NCBI GenBank assembly: GCA_029817715.1
Contig: JARUPY010000387.1
Location: 4,712,001 to 4,776,000, forward strand
DNA: 64,000 nt
Direction: 5' to 3'
DNA from: Melastoma dodecandrum
Taxonomy: Eukaryota; Streptophyta; Magnoliopsida; Myrtales; Melastomataceae
Within the stretch, counting starts at the first letter, position 1. Each line of letters begins with the position of its first letter. The notes under the pieces were generated by a model. That model made no database searches. It was given only the letters and a program-made list of their open reading frames with translations, and was not told where the DNA came from. A program made the translations under genes and the position numbers. Below are positions 23,031 through 36,382 of this stretch, one piece after another.

Positions 23031-25639
23031 TTAAGAAGAATTAAGTTTCTTATTGTCTGAGACAAGTTAACTTAGGGACTAAAGTAAAGAGGATAAACTT
23101 GAAACAAGTCGAAAGTATAGGCTACCTAGAGATACAGTTTAAACTTTGAGATAGATATGAAAAAACGAGTAAAGTTGAGGATATATTTGATAATTAAGCC
23201 TTTATTTTAGAATAGACTAATTTCTTATTTAGGGCGTTAAGTTTGTGAGACTTGTTGAAGTGATTTTGACCACGATTTATTTTTTAAGTGTCCGATATTC
23301 TTTGATGTGCTTGCGTGCTTATCTTTTCGAAATACGATTGGCGTCGATTTTTGAATGAACTCGGATTATCTTAGGATTGGGAGGTGTAAGTCTAATTTGA
23401 GAGGAAAATCAAAGAACAAATTAAGAGTAATTGTAGATAAGGATATCATATTTAATATTAATTGGATTTGTTGTGGGGAGTTAATTGAATATAGATCAGA
23501 GGGATAAGTCTAGAATCATATGAAACCATGATTGAAATATTCAGACAATTTATCCTATAACGTTCAATAGATCAACGACAAGTTGAGCAAATTTAGGTTC
23601 CTTAAACGTTCTTGTTTCATATTTCTCACTATTCTTATTGATTTCATGTTCTTTATTTTTATTTCAATTCATCATTTATTCAATTAGTCTATATAATATT
23701 TAAGGGTTTAATTTGACATTCAGGAACAATTAATTCTCGTGGGAATGATATCTCAAGTGCTATTATCAATCTGTGTGCACACTTGCACACAACGTATTCT
23801 TTAGCATAACATATTACATCCAATGTTCCCAAGTACACTCAATCTCTCATTGCTTACGTCCATTTACAAGCCCTCTCATATATAATGAGTACAATGATTA
23901 CCAATGGTCGCGTTAGTTCTAGGGGGCACCTGGTGTAACCGCCTTATGGGGTCGCTCCTTTTGATTCGTTGTGCCCCTTCCAAGTATTGTGATTGTCCAA
24001 GGGAAACCCAACCAAGGAACATGGCCTTTCAGAAACGTCACCTCCTTAAGAGTCATGTCCATTCATAAGCGTCCCTTCATAAAGTGATGCATCCAATCCC
24101 TCTTTCGCCTGCTCATGCCTCTTCACAATTATGCCCTTTCACGAACTCTCCTCTCGGAGTCCATATACTTTCGTGTCCTTTTCATGAACGTCGCTCATGA
24201 AGCCTTCAACAAGCATACCTTCATCGCCCATGCTCTCAAGCATGCACAAAACCATGACCATCCATCTAATCGTCTCGACACATACCTCTACGTGTCGAGC
24301 ATGTCCCTCTTCGTGCCTCTCGCCACCCACTAGTCTACCAACGAGTGTTACTCATGGTCCATGCTTAAGCAAGCTTCCTGCACCAAGGAAATCAGGTTAT
24401 CTAACTCATACTCACACTTGAGTATTCACATTCTAGTCACACTACGCCTTGTGACCATATTCATTGCCTGAGCTCCATCCTTGAGCTATCTCTTGATCCA
24501 TCAAGTATGGTGAGCATGCCGACGCTCATATTGTCAGCATGGTCCGTCCACAGACAATGCCCAAGCAGTCGTGCTTACTTTATGGAAGATTTATATTTCA
24601 AGTTAGAGGCTCCCTTCCATCCAAAATCAGTTGGAGTTAGGGTTCGAGAGTCTGGGGTAACGAGGGAGGGCGATTCTCACCACAACGACGGAGCATCCCC
24701 AAGATACGCCCAATCAATCCCTACCTCCTCAGGCCATATCCTTCTGCGATAGATGTTTGTATCGATAATTATCAAATTGTGGGGTTTCATTGTTGCTTTG
24801 TTTTCTAGAGAAAGTTCTACAGCAAATTAATCCCACATCATGTGCTTCGACGGTGCCATTCACTTTCCGTTTTGGCGCCTCGCGATTGTTTTCATATCCA
24901 CGTCTTGTTTCATTGTTTAGGATATAATATGTCTTTTCTTTTAGGGCTTATCGCATCTTGTTATTGAACAATCTCCATCCTTTTTTACTTTAAGGAGATC
25001 TCGGTTAATTAATGTGTGCCTAAATGTATTTGCACTGAAGTCGGTCGGGACTTGGTTTATCCCATTTTCTATTTCATTCTTAGTTTGAATTGTTTCTCCT
25101 TTGAAGCATCCAAGAATACCCTTGGTGTTTTCTTGGGCGTGGCAAAGCTTATGGGATTTTTTTCTTTCTGGGTTGTTGTGATTTCCACTTGTCCGAAAGT
25201 AAGTCAGTTGTAATCCAATTATTATTTTTGGATTTAGTTCAGCAGCTTTGAAAAAGGTTCCTGGAGGAGGTAAGGTTGTTTCTAACTGGATAGACGGTAT
25301 GGGTGAAATGCGACTTTTTCTGCAAATATCTGATTGCGCATGTTGTTGTAGTGTAAGGAGATGGGTCGAGGTCGATGAAAGGTGGTTCCCTTAGGTGGTG
25401 ATTCAGATTTTGGTGCTGGGCTTATGGAAGAGCTTCAAAGGACATGTGACGGCAAGGAATACGAGGAACTCATGATGTTGGTACCCACAGGAATGACAAG
25501 AAATGGAGGAGGATTTGCATGGAGGCATAGAGCGATCTTTCTCGCTAAATCGTGCCTGTAAATCATATCTCGAAACCTATACAGGTAAGTGAATATGGGT
25601 TTGCCTCTCTTCTTTGGTATTTTTTTTTTTATTTTGTTG
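23031..25639. other. No gene supported; decayed repeat DNA
   Basis: AT-rich DNA with no reading frame that I can assign. The stretch around 23690-23810 has the look of an LTR/leader end. Between 24000 and 24500 the sequence is unusually rich in CATG/CACG words without a clear repeat unit. The rest is unassigned. Confidence 0.3.
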
Positions 25640-26133
25640 TTATTTATATTGTCGAAGGCTTGATGTGAAAATATTTTTGATGCATTCTCAGTCAAAATAT
25701 GTCGTTATTGAAAATAATATTTCTGAGATTTCTGAAATATTTGGGGGCATTTATTTTCTAACTATGTGTCATATACGAAGTGAAGGACAAAATGACAAAG
25801 AACAAATTCTGAGAGCATAGAGAAGGAATACACGACTCCAAAGAGTGCGGCGATGAAGGAAGGGTGTGTGTTGGAAAAACACGGGAAATACTTCGGGTTT
25901 TTTTTCTTATCGGAAGAGTGATATCTCGTACTCGGATAGGCCGAGAGGGTTAGAGAGGGTCTCAACCTAAAGTTTGTACTCCATCATTATAGCGAAATCT
26001 TTCTCTCCACCCCTGGACGTATGTCGATTGATACCGAACCACGTAAATTTTTTGTTTCTTTATCTTTCTTTAACTTTCGATCGAGGACTTGATTTGATTG
26101 ACAAGCTTTCGAGGGCTTCCATGCGCGCCAACA
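25640..26133 (+). mobile_element. Copia LTR (5' copy), approximate left border
   Basis: The segment matches a second copy at 29507-30039 over its right two thirds, including TTGGGGGCAT, ACGAAGTGAA, GTCTCAAC.TAAAGTTTGTACT and ACTTTCGATCGA, and both end in GCCAACA. Directly after this copy lies a primer site and a Copia-type gag start, so it is a 5' LTR. The two copies are clearly diverged, so the element is old. Confidence 0.65.
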
Positions 26134-26135
26134 AT

Positions 26136-26145
26136 TGGTATCAGA
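26136..26145 (+). other. Copia primer-binding site (initiator tRNA-Met type)
   Basis: TGGTATCAGA follows the LTR end by two bases. Plant Copia elements typically use this sequence, complementary to initiator tRNA-Met, just inside the 5' LTR. The usual final GC has changed to TT. Confidence 0.65.
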
Positions 26146-26170
26146 TTTTGGTTGTGTATAATACAGATCC

Positions 26171-26452
26171 ATGGCCGGTGACAAGTTCGAGATCGAGAAG
26201 TTGGATGGGAGTATGAATTTCGGCACGATCACAAGTGCAAAGTTGCGGGTATGGGAACGTTCAGGTCTAGATGAAGGATGGAGCTGTGAGAGAGTTGATA
26301 GGTATTCGACATGTACCACGGTTGTTGTTCTAGAAGCTATAGGGTACATATTTTATGCTTTAGGTGAGCCCTCAATATTCGCCGATGGACTGGTATGTTA
26401 TGAAAGGTGTCGTTGTAATTACCACGGTTGGGTCTCCTGGAAGGCGTCATGA
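26171..26452 (+). pseudogene. Copia gag N-terminus
   Basis: ATG at 26171 opens MAGDKFEIEKLDGSMNFG, the characteristic beginning of plant Ty1/Copia gag proteins (a Met-Ala start, then KFE.EK.DG..NF). After this start the translation soon loses similarity and ends at 26452. The remaining gag-pol is not present downstream. This is a short relic next to its LTR and primer site. Confidence 0.65.
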
Positions 26453-26533
26453 ACCTTTCAAAAGGAGGGTTCAGTCATCGGAGAAGCATGGCAATAGGTC
26501 AGGAGGACGGAGAAGAAGAAGATATGTGTAATA

Positions 26534-26639
26534 CCCCAAATTTTAAATAATAATAATAATATATAATATGAAAAAAGAAAAAATCCCCCAAATTTTAAAT
26601 AATAATAATAATATATAATATGAAAAAAGAAAAAAATCC
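26534..26639. repeat. Two tandem copies of an AT-rich 52-bp unit
   Basis: Copies start at 26534 and 26586, each CCCCAAATTTTAAATAATAA and onward through an ATAATATG and GAAAAAAGAAAAAA end. They are almost identical, so the duplication is recent. Confidence 0.85.
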
Positions 26640-27718
26640 TCCAATCAATCCAGATTTCACGGGATATTTCTTTTCTTATCCTAATTTAGTTTATTTCTAA
26701 AAAAGAGAAAATAATCTCTTCTCCAATCAATCCAAGATTTCTTTTTCCTGATTCATCTCTTTCACACGATCCCCTTCCCAAAAAAATATATCTCCCAATG
26801 AGACAATCAGAGAATCAGGGTCTGACCCCACTTTCATACGCTCCACCCCTCAGAGATTCTCCAGCACTCCATCCAGACGTTGGTTCCGCCCTCTCCATCT
26901 AGTGACTCCAATGTAGGTCTAGCCATGCCCACGGAGACCCCCCAACCAACCTGACCGTGAATAGCTCAACGCAGCTTCACAAATCGATGGTCACGGCAAG
27001 GACAAATGATGGCTGCCCTGAACGACTCCCGGCGTCCTCCCCTCGTCCTCTCCATGAATCCGCTCGAGGAACTCTCCCCGACGTTTAGGATCTGCCATCT
27101 CTTGTCTAAAGACGAGGGGGCTTCAACTACCACCTTCCGTAGCGTAGCTCCGTTGAAGTGCTCCCTTTTGCTTTGACGTTTTCTTGTTTGCGTAGGTATA
27201 AGGGTTGGACAGCGGACAACCAACTCTCGAAGACATCCCGTAGTCGCACAAACAGGCCAAGACCCTCACATCATCTCCCCTTCATACGTCCTGGCATGTT
27301 GGGACATGTTGCAGCCCCTCCATCGAGCCAAAATAGCTCGGTAAGTGCGAGCATGCCTCAGATCTGCCTGCACAACTTTTGCTTTTTTCTACATATCTTT
27401 CTGTGTACTTGTCGGAATCACGTGAAACCTTTTGTATTTAATTCCTAACTTAAATACGGTTCTAAGGACACCAACTAATCTCAATTTGAGTTTGTACCCT
27501 AGGAGTTTCGAACAACAGATTATACTGGTTGCAAACAACTGAGTTTCGCACTTTTGGATATGTTCGTTTACATTTTCGCCATACATCGAACTTCATATAT
27601 ATTCTAGACATGTCACACTAGCTGTATATGTTGTTTCATGCCCAAAGTTTTAGTAGTTTTAAAATTACATGGCATTTACACATGAATGGAGTGTTTTCGA
27701 GGAACCTAAACATCCCTA

Positions 27719-28275
27719 GGTTCGGGTCTGCATGACGACAGTTCACTCTTTCACTCATAACTTTTTGTCTGAAACTCTTATTGACCTAAACATCTCCCAT
27801 TAGATTCCTGACTTAAAGAGCTTTGTTTTGAGTATAAGTAGGTTCATTTTCATGGACTAAACTAAAAGTTATATACGTTTTTCTGAGAGGCAGCAAAACT
27901 GTCGAAGGTTCGGATCTGCATATTGGTCCCTCACTCTTTCATTCATAACTTTCTGTCTGGAACTTGTATTCACCTAAAACGTATGCCATTAGATTCAAAG
28001 AGCTTTGTTTTGAGTATAAGTAGGCTCATTTTTATGAACTGAACTAAAAGTTATATACGTTTTTCTGAGAGACATCAAAACTATCCAAGGTTCAGATTTG
28101 CATTTTGGTCCCTCACTCTTTCATTCATAACTTACGTTCCAAACCTCGTTTCGACATAAAGCTTATATTATTGGATTTCTGGCTTGAAGAGATTTCTTTC
28201 AAGCATAAGTAAGCTCGTTTTAATGGACAAAGTTGAAAGTTATGCATGTTTTTCTGAAGGGCGACCAAACTGTCG
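27719..28275. repeat. Three tandem copies of a unit of about 185 bp
   Basis: Copies begin at 27719, 27907 and 28089 with GGTTCGG or GGTTCAG. Shared words in each: CACTCTTTC, CATAACTT, GAGTATAAGTAGG (changed in the third) and GTTTTTCTGA. The first two are closer to each other than to the third. No coding capacity. They lie between the two Copia LTRs, in DNA that is not Copia internal sequence. Confidence 0.8.
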
Positions 28276-28639
28276 TGCTGAGAATCGTTCATTATGCACA
28301 TTGTTTACATATTTCTAAGTCCGTGATCTCCGCTTTTAGCGTGCATACATCACTGTTTACTAACCATTTTTTTATCTCGACGTTTTCGCATGTGAAAATA
28401 CAAACCCATCAATCCGGGTGACGTTCGAGACGTATTCGAGGTCAACGGAGTCAAATGCCTCACATACTCGTGGACCATCAACGTCGTTGGTCAACTTCAA
28501 CACACCTAGAAGGAGTCCCTGTAGACGGTGCTCAAGACATGACGACACGTGGAGTTCGACTGCGGTGGATGCTTCACAAAAGCGGCCCCAACTGACGAGC
28601 TTAGTCGATGACATGCCATCCCGACAGGCCTCAGGTACA

Positions 28640-29506
28640 TGAGGGAGGTGCGGGCCTCCCGTTTTTTTATTTCCAAATGTAACGGGTCGTGGGCTCAAGT
28701 GCATAGGCCCACGATCACCATCCTTCCCCGCCCACTTTGATCTCAATAATTATTTGTGCTTGTCCGCATGCCTTAGGCTCATAGGTTTATTGTCGCATGT
28801 TGTTTGCTATCAACAAACATGAGTTCGGGTTCAAAGCCTGAATCGGGTCCAACGCCCGTAAAACATTGACATGAGTCCGGAGTCATGCCCGGATCGGGTC
28901 CAATGCCCGTTAAACAAAAGCAAATCTTTTGGAGCAAACGCCACCTCCCTTTTTCGCATGTTAGAATGTAAGAGTTAGTAACTAGTAATCCCTGAACCAA
29001 CTGTTTTTTCTGACTTAAACAGCTTTTATAAATAAAGTCAGTGGCGACTCCGTTTAGTTTACCTAGGTTAAACAATAATAACCTTTTTACGAAGCCATTT
29101 TGGATGAGGAACTGACGACACGAGCCGCTCCTGATTTCTCCCGAAAGTTCCTACTTCGGATCATGCTCCGCCTTTCGCCTGTCGTCTATTAGGAAAACAG
29201 GGACGGTTGGTAAGGGCCCGAGCAGGCCCAGTTAGGAACCCAGGGAGGGATCACCCAATTCTCTTCCGCAGTGTCCGACGCTCGAGTCGTGACGTCGACC
29301 GGTTGGGCCTTGGGGAGCGGGCCCGGATCTTCGGGTCGTCCGAACCGCCGCGCGCGTGCTAGGCCGGAAGGTGCGCGTACAATATGGGTAATCAAGTCCA
29401 TCGCGACGACGCTCGTCAGAGCCTAAAGGAAAAGAAGGGAGATATTCACAGTTGGTCTTTGGGAAAGACCTTCCTCGGACGTTCTACAAACTTCGGTCCA
29501 AGGTTT
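28640..29506 (+). mobile_element. Possible Tat-like Gypsy LTR/leader remnant
   Basis: TGGCGACTCCG (29042) after a run ending CAG resembles the primer-site start of Tat-like Gypsy elements. Just upstream are two imperfect 52-base repeats sharing CGGGTCCAA.GCCCGT (about 28818-28915) and a short TATAAATAAAG stretch. This suggests an LTR end plus leader. No coding part remains, so the assignment is tentative. Confidence 0.3.
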
Positions 29507-30039
29507 AGTTTGTTAAGATTTTATGGTCCGAAGTCGGAAATATTACGATTTGGAAAATATTTGATTCGCTCGTGGAATATATGAAAGGTGCGGGAATATA
29601 TATGTTAGGGAAATATATCGTGTGATATTTGATTATATAACTGATATATTTACTTGTCTTGGAGATAAATATTTTCTAGATTTCCGATATCTTTGGGGGC
29701 ATATATTCTATAAATAGGAGTCATAATACGAAGTGAAAGACAACGACAGAAAATAAATCCTGAGAGTATAGAGGAGGAATACATGAGCGCACGGGAAACA
29801 TTTCAGTTTTATTTCTTACCGAAAAACCAGAATCTTGTAATAGGGTAGTCGAGGGGTAAGAAAAGGTCTCAACATAAAGTTTGTACTCTATCGTTATAAT
29901 GACATCTTCTTCTCTGCCTATGGACGTAAGTCGATTGACTGAACCACGTAAATTATTCATCCATTTATCTTTCGTTAACTTTCGATCGATAACCTGATGC
30001 GATTCAACATGCTTCTAAGGAATTGTGCGCGAGCCAACA
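29507..30039 (+). mobile_element. Copia LTR (second copy)
   Basis: Similar to the LTR ending at 26133, with its own TATA-like CTATAAATAG near 29709 and the common terminal GCCAACA. No primer site follows, so this is a 3' LTR of the same decayed element or a solo LTR. The left border is an estimate. Confidence 0.6.
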
Positions 30040-30159
30040 AGAATGTATACATACTATGACATGGGAGCATGACACAGTACATATCGCAAAATTTGCAGTT
30101 TGCAGCTGTAGGACCTACTAGGAAGATCAACCAAGTACATCTCCTTCTCGAGGTTAGCG

Positions 30160-30345
30160 TTAGAGGAGTTCTATTTCATTTTTTGCGTTATGACGCGAGT
30201 TTTCATGGCTACGAGTACTTACTCTTATTTTTTTACTTGTCCAACTGTTAACATACGTGGAATCCTCTCCTACATATCTATAAGAGGTAATCTCCTTGCA
30301 TCTAATAATGTAAGAGTTGAATGCCTCACACATATTGTTTGTCAT
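30160..30345 (-). pseudogene. Mutator-like (MULE) transposase fragment
   Basis: The minus strand reads MTNNMCEAFNSYIIRCKE, matching the T-N-N-x-C-E-x-F-N motif at the end of plant MULE transposase catalytic domains. The match is short: the surrounding frames are broken and no zinc finger or complete transposase is seen. It is too degraded to have moved the 12376-13240 element itself. Confidence 0.5.
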
Positions 30346-33300
30346 TGTGCCACACCTGAAGTACGGAAAGAAATTTCAAGGACCTTGAGGAAACCTTCAA
30401 TTGCATCCATAGACTCGGGTAGTCCATCCCGATATTTCCACATATCCAACAATGCTATATTGCACTCTATTTCATCGATGCTCTAGACAATCTTGTGAAA
30501 GTAGTTTTTCAGGAACAACCTTTACGTTGAAACTTTCAACTTTGGTAGATGTGTCTGCCATAATTCCTATGTTCCGCTGTCAGTGCAAGATTTGTTATTG
30601 CATTGAAGAGTCCCTGGAAAAGGAAAAAAGTGTATACTGCGGTCCACGAAGTAAATCACAACTCAATTAAAAAAGAGCGAAATATCTTATTTTCATTGCA
30701 GCAAGATATGGACGAAGATGCTCGAAATATTGTGCCATTTACCAACTTTTCAGCTAACCAAGTTGTTTTATATAGTTTGATCAACGGGACTTATAGGCCT
30801 TGCGTTTCGGGAACAGTGGACCCTCGGCAGTCCCTGGCCTTACAGTGATGAGTATTGAGGACGGTCACGAAGGCGTCCCATGATTGACTCAGCTGGATCC
30901 ATCCCATGTGGGCGGTCTCACCGTTTTGAGTTTTCTTTCGACCAAATGAAAATGAAAACTTGTGAGAACTTGTTGGGCTCTGAATTCTTGGTAGATGCTT
31001 TTTTTCTTGTGGTCCTCGTCAATGCGAGGCCACCAGAGGCCGAGTTTGCCAGTCCTTGCCTGAAAGCAAAAGCCCTTAAGTTACGCCCCATACAGGTACC
31101 AAAGAGGCTTCCTCAATTCACTATCCTGGTTTGCTAAGTTGGATACAGTCTATGATTTATGTAAGGCTGGAGATCATAGATTTTATTTGTTTAATCACCT
31201 CATTGGACTCTGCTATTTAAGTCAATGTCCTCACCAGATCAAAGATGGCAGTTACTCAAGTGATTTAGAAGTTTATATAATGAAATGTTCCTTCAGTTGA
31301 ACCTTAGGATGAACAGGTTGCCATCACAAATATTTTACAGGCATATTTACAGCACAAGACCTTGTCAAAATATGAATTAATATCACGTGTTGACCTTCTA
31401 TTTGGAAAATCTGAAGCATCGGTAATCGGATAGAAGTGGTCTAAACATAATCTTGTGCTTACATTAATCATCTGTGCCACGGAACATGTCCCAGTGTAAA
31501 CATGTCCCACGGACTGATGCTGTTGATGTCATCTGATGAGTTAGTCAAGAGTTTGGCTTATGATGCCTCTTCATGGCGCTTTACCATCCCCGCGAGAACG
31601 ATTTCGGTCTTTGTCGAGCATCGAAGTTGAAGATGTCAATCCGGCTCACTTTGTTAGACAGACCAGAAAATAGTTCAATTCACACTCACCAGCAGCAACT
31701 ACAAATATCCAAGTGGCATGGACCTTCTCTCTGTCAAATGATGGCAGACAGCCCCAAACACCAACTGGATTGCAGGATTATTATCGTTTGGACGGGGAAT
31801 ACGTTCGTGCTATCTCCTAGAATTAAGTATAGCCTGAAAGGTTCATGGGTCTGCACCATGTTCATACAGTGACAGCATAAAATAATGTAGGTTATGTGAT
31901 TCATTACTTAACTTGGTTCTACACACACTCTCTGAAGGATCTCAACTTGACCCTGTGCTTAAGATAATGTTATGTCGCTATTGTTAGAAAGCAAAAAGAA
32001 TGATTTTTAGTTACTCGACGACTCTCTTTCTAATCATTCCATGGGCTTAAATGTTGCATATTTTCTATTCTTTTTTTCACCTAAAAATTGAGTACGTGCT
32101 AAGAAGTAACTGTCTCACCCTTCCAGTGTACCCATCAGAGCATAATCTCAGTGTCTGAAAGTGAAACATGAACTGGGGATCCACAATTGATGGGTTTGCA
32201 TTTATTTCTTGGCATGTGCAGCATGATTAGCAGGACCTAACTGATGATTAAGGGCAGGGGATGATCCTTGGTTTCAGTGTGTGTGTGGGTGTTGAGATGT
32301 CGCGTTGACCCTTTCTTTGGTCGTTTGTCAGCTAATTAGTATAGAAGCAGTATTATTATATTAGATGAATCCTGATCTGTTGCTCCCTCCACATGCTGCT
32401 GGTGAAACTCACTAAAGGTTGTAAAAAATTAGCAGGTAACGATGATTACGGTATAGAAGGTCCCTTTTCTGCAGGTTCATCTGATTCCACACACTACCAT
32501 GGCAGAAGTCTCGCTCACATTACTTCGGCCCCGAAGGCATATGGATAAATTGGGTATTTTTGTTTTCATGTTCGGACTTAACGTGGCGGTCTCTACACCG
32601 AGGGGCACCATGAAAGCAAAGAGTTGACTTAAGAAGTGGGACAGAAGAAGAAGAGAGAGGTAAGCATCTTTCGACTCCCTTACAAGTTCACTCTTTCTGT
32701 TAGGGAAACAAATAAAACGAGGTAACATTTTAAGGTTGCTGTTGCTTAGCTGCAAGAAACATGTTCTCCTCCCTCCCTCACTCATTCCCTCTCCTTACCC
32801 AATTCTTGAGTGGCCTCTAAGTCACTATTTTCTTTTAAGGGTCGGTGGTGTGGCTTCATGGTTTACTTGTGAACAACAACTATCGTTGGTGTGCCCATGT
32901 TGTTCTTATAGGAAGGCCATAAAGAAACGAACAACCCGGCAGTCGGTCACGTTTATCGGCAATTATTGTGGCTCATCTGCATGTACATGTCACCCAGTTT
33001 CTTCGTCGCCCCTCATAAGAATTCTTTCTTACAAATCGTTTGTAAGGGTATGGCTGCATAGGCATACATCGATCCTCCCTCTTCGACCGAGTTCTGTTTG
33101 TGCGTTCGTGTCTCAATCCGCATATTATAATCCCAGTGACACTGCGTGGATCGTGTGTTTGTGTTTGGCTTTTTTTTTGGGTGTCTGGAAGGCTATTACT
33201 CGGACAACACTAAACGTGCACTACACCTTCACCAACCCTCCCATCTCACCAAAAGTGACTTGCTCACAGCCTAACTCAACAGAGGTGATGTCGACGACCG

Positions 33301-34116
33301 ACCCCGAGATTAATCTCTTTGCATCTCGGGCCTCCTTCCTTCGACGGTCGCAAAGTGTCGTGTTCCTCGATGGGTAGTCCCTTCTCCGGATCCGACACTT
33401 CATGTGTAACAGCAGTGAGTGGAGAGTTGCAGCTTCTGGGGCCAGAGTTTACATGTCATTTTCAGCCTACCCAGAATCGATGTAGATATTTTACCGATAT
33501 CATTACCCAAATCAGAGCCCCCAACACAGCCTTCTGACAATACCATTAGTTTGGTTAAACATGAGTTAGAACATGAGCAAACTTCATAATCTAGGTATGA
33601 TAAATACCCAAAAATTAGAAGGGGTGAGGATTGATTTAATGACATCGTTGACATTTTCATATGATCAGAATCATTGAGCAAGTAAAGCTCAAAGGAAACA
33701 AAAGGCAAATCGGAAGATTAGAAGATGACCTCTAAACACAAACCCCCCCCCCCCCCCCAACAATCTAATTTTGTGGCATTTCTGTTTCGAAATTGCTCCA
33801 AATTGGACATCATCCTTTGTCCTAATTAACCAATGACTTCTTTGTCCAATTTGTGGGGTGGTCGTCACAGATTTAACTCCCAAATTTAACTGATTTTGCC
33901 ACCCATCAATGCATCCCCACATCACTTTGTCTCCCTGTCCATTTATATATAGCAACACAGACTCAATTTCATTCCCCCACCTCCACCTTCAGACATCCTC
34001 AACCTTTTTTCTCCCTTCTTACATACACGTCTCGTTTGTTACATAACATCGCCATCCCCATCTCCTTCTTCTTACTTCCTCTTAGTGTTTGTGTTCTGTT
34101 TCCCCTCCCCTTCCTC
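30346..34116. other. Intergenic; no gene supported before the ZAT5-like gene
   Basis: Short open stretches occur (for example near 30700-30850 and a 213-codon one at 32736-33377), but none shows a domain, and their composition is low-complexity or Ser/Cys/Leu-rich. A run of C lies at 33744-33759. The last 200 bases form the promoter and 5' leader of the zinc-finger gene, with a CT-rich leader (33970-34100). Confidence 0.4.
33944..33952 (+). promoter_or_regulatory. TATA box of the ZAT5-like gene
   Basis: TATATATAG lies 165 bases before the start codon and is followed by a pyrimidine-rich leader, as is common in plant genes for C2H2 stress factors. Confidence 0.6.
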
Positions 34117-34986
34117 ATGGAGGAGGCCTTGGATCGCGACGCAGTCGCTTTCGTCAAGGAAAAGCGGACCAAGCGTCAGCGTCTGCGGTCCCCGTCTGAG
34201 GAGGGGGAGGATCTGGGGATTGACAAGGAGGCCGTGGTAGCGGCCGCCGACGGGCTTTCCCCCTCCATGTCCGAGGAGGAGTGTTACGATCGTGAGGCCA
34301 GCACGACAATGACGACCGAGGAGGAGGAGGACATGGTGAATTGTCTCATCCTTTTAGCACAGGGGGACCCCCTGAGGCAGAGGGACGTGAGGTTGTCCCC
34401 CGCGGCGGAGGAAGATCAGGGGTTCGGTAAATTCACCAGCCGGAAGTACTTGGAGACCAACACGGGGTCGGGGAAGGTAGGGTACTACGTTTACGAGTGC
34501 AAGACGTGCAACCGCACGTTCCCTTCGTTCCAAGCTCTAGGTGGCCACCGGGCTAGCCACAAGAAGCCGAAGTTGACCCCGTGCCCCACAGTGGCTATCC
34601 CATCATCGGACGAAGAGGGTCAACCCAGCGAGTCCAGGAAATATTCGTCTCCCTCCCCACAGTTTGGAATCACCAGCAACGGCACGGGTATTCCCGGCAA
34701 GCAGGGGAAGATACACGAGTGTTCAATCTGCGGCGCGGAGTTCGGCTTGGGGCAGGCACTGGGTGGCCACATGAGGAGACACAGAGCGCCGCCAACACGA
34801 ACGCCTCCCCCGATCGGAATCCCGATACTCATGGACTCCGCGGCCACGACGACAATTTCCCTCGACTTGGATCTCAATCTGCCAGCACCCGATGACAGGA
34901 AAGAGGAGAACGCATTCCTCCCAAAACAACAGCCAGCTGCAGCCCTGATGTTCTCATCTCCGGCCATGGTGGATTGTCATTACTAA
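34117..34986 (+). CDS. ZAT5: ZAT5-like C2H2 zinc-finger repressor
   Basis: Intronless, 289 residues from ATG 34117 (an upstream in-frame ATG would only add a leader-encoded hydrophobic tail). It has every mark of subclass C1-2i ZAT proteins: the basic KRTKRQR near residue 24; an acidic stretch followed by a Leu-rich L-box ([15 protein letters not shown], about residues 70-85); zinc finger 1 at 128-150 with SFQALGGH; zinc finger 2 at 202-224 with GQALGGH; an EAR repressor motif DLDLNLPAP near 250; and the ZAT5-type C-terminus VDCHY. QALGGH fingers bind DNA, the EAR motif recruits co-repressors, and relatives act in stress and hormone responses. No defects seen. Assignment to the ZAT5 branch rests on the KRTKRQR and DCHY ends. 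Confidence 0.93.
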   Translation: MEEALDRDAVAFVKEKRTKRQRLRSPSEEGEDLGIDKEAVVAAADGLSPSMSEEECYDREASTTMTTEEEEDMVNCLILLAQGDPLRQRDVRLSPAAEEDQGFGKFTSRKYLETNTGSGKVGYYVYECKTCNRTFPSFQALGGHRASHKKPKLTPCPTVAIPSSDEEGQPSESRKYSSPSPQFGITSNGTGIPGKQGKIHECSICGAEFGLGQALGGHMRRHRAPPTRTPPPIGIPILMDSAATTTISLDLDLNLPAPDDRKEENAFLPKQQPAAALMFSSPAMVDCHY

Positions 34987-36382
34987 ACAGAACAGAACAT
35001 GGATCTATACACATAACATTCACTTCTCATGTAAGCCTTACATTTTGTATCATTCATCCCCAATTCAATTTGATCCTCAAAAGTTGATTTTTCATAATTG
35101 ACCAATCAATCTGTATGCATATTGCATATAAGGCATAATCATCACTCTCTGATATTTTTTTTCTTTGTCTGGCAATTGTATAAACCTTCACCAAATATCC
35201 ACTAAAACCAGTAATGTTATCCTACATATTAATTAGTCCTGTTTGCCTCTGCCAAAAACGAAGAACACAACAATTTGTGCAATTAATTAGCATTAATTTG
35301 ACATTATCTTATTAGGTTGTCAAAAGGAAGAGATATTTCACCTTAATATAGATTTGTTTGGCTTGGTTTGAACTTGTTATGTGGGTCTATTTCCTCCGAG
35401 TTCCGCTCGAAGGATCGAAACCGAGAATTAGGGAAGTATTTGCTTCATGCCTCGCTAAGTTAGCAGAACCGTCTTCCCTGGGGGAGAGGTTTCTAGTTAA
35501 TTTTCATGCTTTGGGTAATAACATGAAGGAAATACGATGCTGTTAGTTCACACCCTGGGATACAGCAGACCACGGGAGGAAGTTCGAACGGCTTCTGGGC
35601 CACAATGAACTTGAAGTCGCTGGTTCGAACAGAAAATTGGAAGCTCTTGCAACAGAATAAGTAGCCTGGCTGCGGATCCTGGAAAATGGATTCGACCAGT
35701 AACCAAGACAGGTACACACAATAGGTTGTAGGAATTTGTGGACGCGCAGTGCACTTCAGCGGTGTCAGTTCAGCTGACTGTTACCTGCTGCGGTTCTCTA
35801 CTACGTTGTGATTTCAAGACTATAAGCAACTCTTCTGTACATGATTAGATGACAGAGCTTCCTCCGCTATCGGAGATATGACTGTGGTCGATCCTCCGAC
35901 CGAACCTCAGCCTCTTAATCTTTACCGTCGTTCTGAGGGATAACATAATCTTTCCAGCGCGACGAGCACACATCTCGAATCTCATCCCAAGCAACGATGT
36001 ATCATGCCATTTGTTGGACTTGATGTCCATTCCCGATGCATCAAAAACAACTATGTTACGTAAATTATCAAATAATTAAAATATACTTATTTATGTTTTT
36101 TCAAAAGAAAATTATAGGAATATCGTTTTAATAATTAATTAATTAATTCATGCTTTTATTTCAAAAAGAAAAAAAAAGTTTACAATTAACGTAGAGAGAA
36201 GAAAATGGGGTTTGGGTTATTAATTCGATTCCTTAATTATCAAATGCCAAAGAAAATACCTAATTAATCCATGAAATCCATGTTCAATCCCATAGTAATT
36301 AATTACATGCCTACAAGAAGACCGAAGATAAATTTTTCGTTTGATCTTCACACAAAAATCACTCATCCTTCCCGACTAAATC
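34987..36382. other. 3' flank of ZAT5-like gene and promoter of the NAC gene
   Basis: No gene is supported. A GC-richer island at 35360-35800 has short frames on both strands without domains. An AATTAATTAATTAATT stretch lies near 36130-36150. No clear TATA box for the NAC gene was identified. Confidence 0.4.

Noticed and set aside
32736..33377. 213-codon plus-strand open frame before the ZAT5-like gene
   Set aside because: No recognisable domain, odd Ser/Cys/Leu-rich composition and no supporting context. I cannot support it as a gene, though I cannot exclude it.
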